From: Paraburkholderia sp. BCC1884
GTDB lineage: Bacteria; Pseudomonadota; Gammaproteobacteria; Burkholderiales; Burkholderiaceae
NCBI RefSeq assembly: GCF_900996225.1
Contig: NZ_CAAJGL010000079.1
Coordinates: 434,001-498,000 of the forward strand
Direction of reading: 5' to 3'
Length of the DNA stretch: 64,000 nucleotides
The position numbers were made by a program, and so were the translations under genes. Below are positions 62,630-64,000 of the stretch, piece by piece; position 1 is the stretch's first letter, and each line of letters starts with the position of its first letter. The notes under the pieces are model-generated. The model was not told where the DNA came from. It did not search any database and saw nothing but the letters and a program-made list of their open reading frames with translations.

Positions 62630-63538
62630 TCAAGCGGCTTTGGCTTCGCTATCCGGCGCTTGCGCGACTTCGTAGTTCGCCATGATTTCGAGCGCGCGCA
62701 CCATTGCCGAGTGATCCCATGCCTTGCCGCCGTTGGCCGCGCACACGCTGAACAGTTGCTGCGCGCTCGCCGTGTGCGGCAGGGCGATACCCAGCTTGCG
62801 TGCGCCGTCGAGCGCGAGGTTCAGGTCCTTCTGGTGCAATTCGATGCGGAAGCCCGGATCGAACTTGCGTTTGGTCATGCGCTCGCCGTGCACTTCGAGA
62901 ATCCGCGACGAAGCGAAGCCGCCCATCAATGCCTTGCGTACGCGTTCCGGATCGGCGCCCGAGCGCGACGCGAACAGCAGCGCTTCAGCCACCGCTTCGA
63001 TGTTCAGCGCGACGATGATCTGGTTGGCGACCTTGCAGGTTTGACCCGCGCCGTTGTCGCCGATCAGCGAGATGTTCTTGCCCATCAACTCGAACAGCGG
63101 CCTGGCGATGGCGAACGACTTTTCCGGACCGCCCACCATGATCGTCAGCGACGCTTCGCGTGCGCCGACTTCACCGCCGGACACCGGCGCGTCGAGGTAG
63201 TCGCAGCCCAGTGCGTTGATCTTCTTCGCGAAGGCTTGCGTGTCGAGCGGCGAGATCGAGCTCATGTCGATCACGAGCTTGCCCTTCGTGAGGCCGGCGG
63301 CGACGCCGTCGTCGGCGAACAGCACGTTGGCGACATCGGGCGTGTCCGGCACCATGATGATGACGATGTCGGCCGCTTGCGCGACGGCCGTCGAATCGGC
63401 GACCACGCTGGTGGTTTTGCTCAGATCTTCCGGCACCGGGTACGCGCCATTCACGAACAGCGTGTGACCGCCCTTGATAAGGTTGCGCGCCATGTGCGCG
63501 CCCATGATGCCGAGGCCGATGAAACCGATCTTTGCCAT
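62630..63538 (-). CDS. glxR: 2-hydroxy-3-oxopropionate (tartronate semialdehyde) reductase
   Basis: A 302-aa beta-hydroxyacid dehydrogenase reducing tartronate semialdehyde to glycerate with NAD(P)H. GFIGLGIMGAHMARNL at 5-20, substrate-binding APVSGGEVGA near 119-128 and catalytic Lys in GAGQTCKVANQI near 168-179 match GlxR/GarR. ATG 63538 used; the frame before it is repeat sequence. The hyi gene lies upstream on the same strand, the usual glyoxylate pathway pair. Confidence 0.93.
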   Translation of the reverse strand: MAKIGFIGLGIMGAHMARNLIKGGHTLFVNGAYPVPEDLSKTTSVVADSTAVAQAADIVIIMVPDTPDVANVLFADDGVAAGLTKGKLVIDMSSISPLDTQAFAKKINALGCDYLDAPVSGGEVGAREASLTIMVGGPEKSFAIARPLFELMGKNISLIGDNGAGQTCKVANQIIVALNIEAVAEALLFASRSGADPERVRKALMGGFASSRILEVHGERMTKRKFDPGFRIELHQKDLNLALDGARKLGIALPHTASAQQLFSVCAANGGKAWDHSAMVRALEIMANYEVAQAPDSEAKAA

Positions 63539-63564
63539 GTGTCTGAATCTCCAGTGTTGTTTGG

Positions 63565-63620
63565 ATGGCCCATTGGGGATGTCCCATTGGGGATGCCCCA
63601 TGTTGGGATGCCCCGAGGGG
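63565..63620. repeat. 14-bp tandem repeats between hyi and glxR
   Basis: Units beginning ATG: ATGGCCCATTGGGG, ATGTCCCATTGGGG, then two diverged copies (ATGCCCCATGTTGGG, ATGCCCCGAGGGG). Each unit holds a CCCA-TGGG inverted pair. In the leader of glxR. Confidence 0.85.
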
Positions 63621-63669
63621 CTTGCTTCCGTTGATGCGTCTAATGCGCCCGATGCGACGAACGCGTCGC

Positions 63670-64000
63670 TCAGGCTGCGGCGTGAGCTGCGCCGCGCGCT
63701 TGCCCAGCCACACTCTGCACCCAGCCGAGGCCGGCGGCCGTAGTCGTGCGCGGCTTGTATTCGCAGCCGACGTAGCCTTCGTAGCCAAGCGAATCGAGCA
63801 GGGCGAACAGGAACGGGTAGTTGATTTCGCCAGTGCCCGGTTCGTTGCGGCCGGGGTTGTCGGCGAGCTGGATATGCGCGATCTGCGGCAGGTTCTTCTT
63901 GATGGTTGCCGCGAGTTCGCCTTCCATCCGTTGCATGTGATAGATGTCGTACTGCAGGAACAGGTTGTCCGAGCCGACTGCCTTGATCACGTCGAGACCT
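63670..64000 (-). CDS. hyi: Hydroxypyruvate isomerase, 3' part
   Basis: Partial: the gene runs off the right edge; the last 110 residues are seen. NLFLQYDIYHMQRMEGEL, HIQLADNPGRNEPGTGEINY and GYEGYVGCEYKP with metal ligands are typical of Hyi/OtnI. It interconverts hydroxypyruvate and tartronate semialdehyde, the substrate of GlxR next to it. The C-terminus ends in Ala/Gly. glyoxylate carboligase may lie beyond the window. Confidence 0.9.
   Translation of the reverse strand, partial: GLDVIKAVGSDNLFLQYDIYHMQRMEGELAATIKKNLPQIAHIQLADNPGRNEPGTGEINYPFLFALLDSLGYEGYVGCEYKPRTTTAAGLGWVQSVAGQARGAAHAAA

Overview
The window comes from a high-GC Gram-negative bacterium, almost certainly Burkholderiaceae and most likely Paraburkholderia. 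The evidence is the strong G/C preference at third codon positions, the general porin of the Burkholderiales type, the divergent arrangement lexA / sbp-cysTWA-cysB, and the nodI-nodJ type ABC exporter and DUF families. It looks like ordinary chromosome, with two accessory-looking blocks: a surface-sugar island around 27.6-32.7 kb and a catabolic cluster at 54.5-61 kb. I saw no phage, insertion sequence, CRISPR array or rRNA.

Layout. 0.3-6.3 kb is the tail of an exopolysaccharide locus: glycosyltransferase, double alpha/beta hydrolase, methyltransferase and ManC, with a flavin reductase overlapping its end. 6.7-8.5 kb holds a FadR-type regulator and a Gfo/Idh/MocA oxidoreductase. 8.6-13.7 kb is a minus-strand run: polar amino acid permease and binding protein, pyrD, the N-degron transferases bpt and aat, and a Nudix hydrolase, followed by initiator tRNA-fMet. 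14.3-20.6 kb holds small conserved proteins, an SMR exporter, an SDR-like epimerase divergent from a TetR regulator, and a 3-hydroxyisobutyryl-CoA hydrolase-like protein. 21-24.3 kb is the sulfonate operon ssuD-ssuC-ssuB-ssuF. 24.3-27.4 kb holds small proteins, dusA and tRNA-His with a strong terminator.

27.6-32.7 kb is an AT-richer block of surface-glycan genes: sugar O-methyltransferase, glycosyltransferase, multispanning membrane protein and acyltransferase. 34.0-36.1 kb is a TPR-sulfotransferase translationally coupled to APS kinase (cysC), a self-contained PAPS-making and PAPS-using pair. 37-42 kb holds a tas-type aldo-keto reductase, an MHS transporter, an M20 peptidase and a LysR regulator. 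42.7-44.6 kb is nodI-nodJ. 44.9-47.2 kb holds a universal stress protein, a DUF2939 protein and lexA with two SOS boxes. 47.5-52.7 kb is the sulfate uptake operon and cysB. 52.8-54.3 kb holds an asparaginase and a DUF3597 protein.

54.5-61.0 kb is the most interesting block. A LysR regulator diverges from leuC-like, leuD-like and pdxA-like genes, a hydrolase carrying the complete catalytic set of fluoroacetate dehalogenase, and an MFS importer. The order imitates LeuC-LeuD-LeuB chemistry (hydro-lyase isomerisation, then oxidation by a member of the same fold superfamily as LeuB), so I read it as an uncharacterised hydroxy-acid catabolic pathway. A porin follows. The right end carries glxR and the 3' part of hyi (glyoxylate/hydroxypyruvate metabolism) on the minus strand.

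Sulfur recurs through the window: sulfonate use, sulfate uptake, CysB, and a sulfotransferase with its own APS kinase. All start choices, regulatory sites and structures were read by eye; no database search was run.
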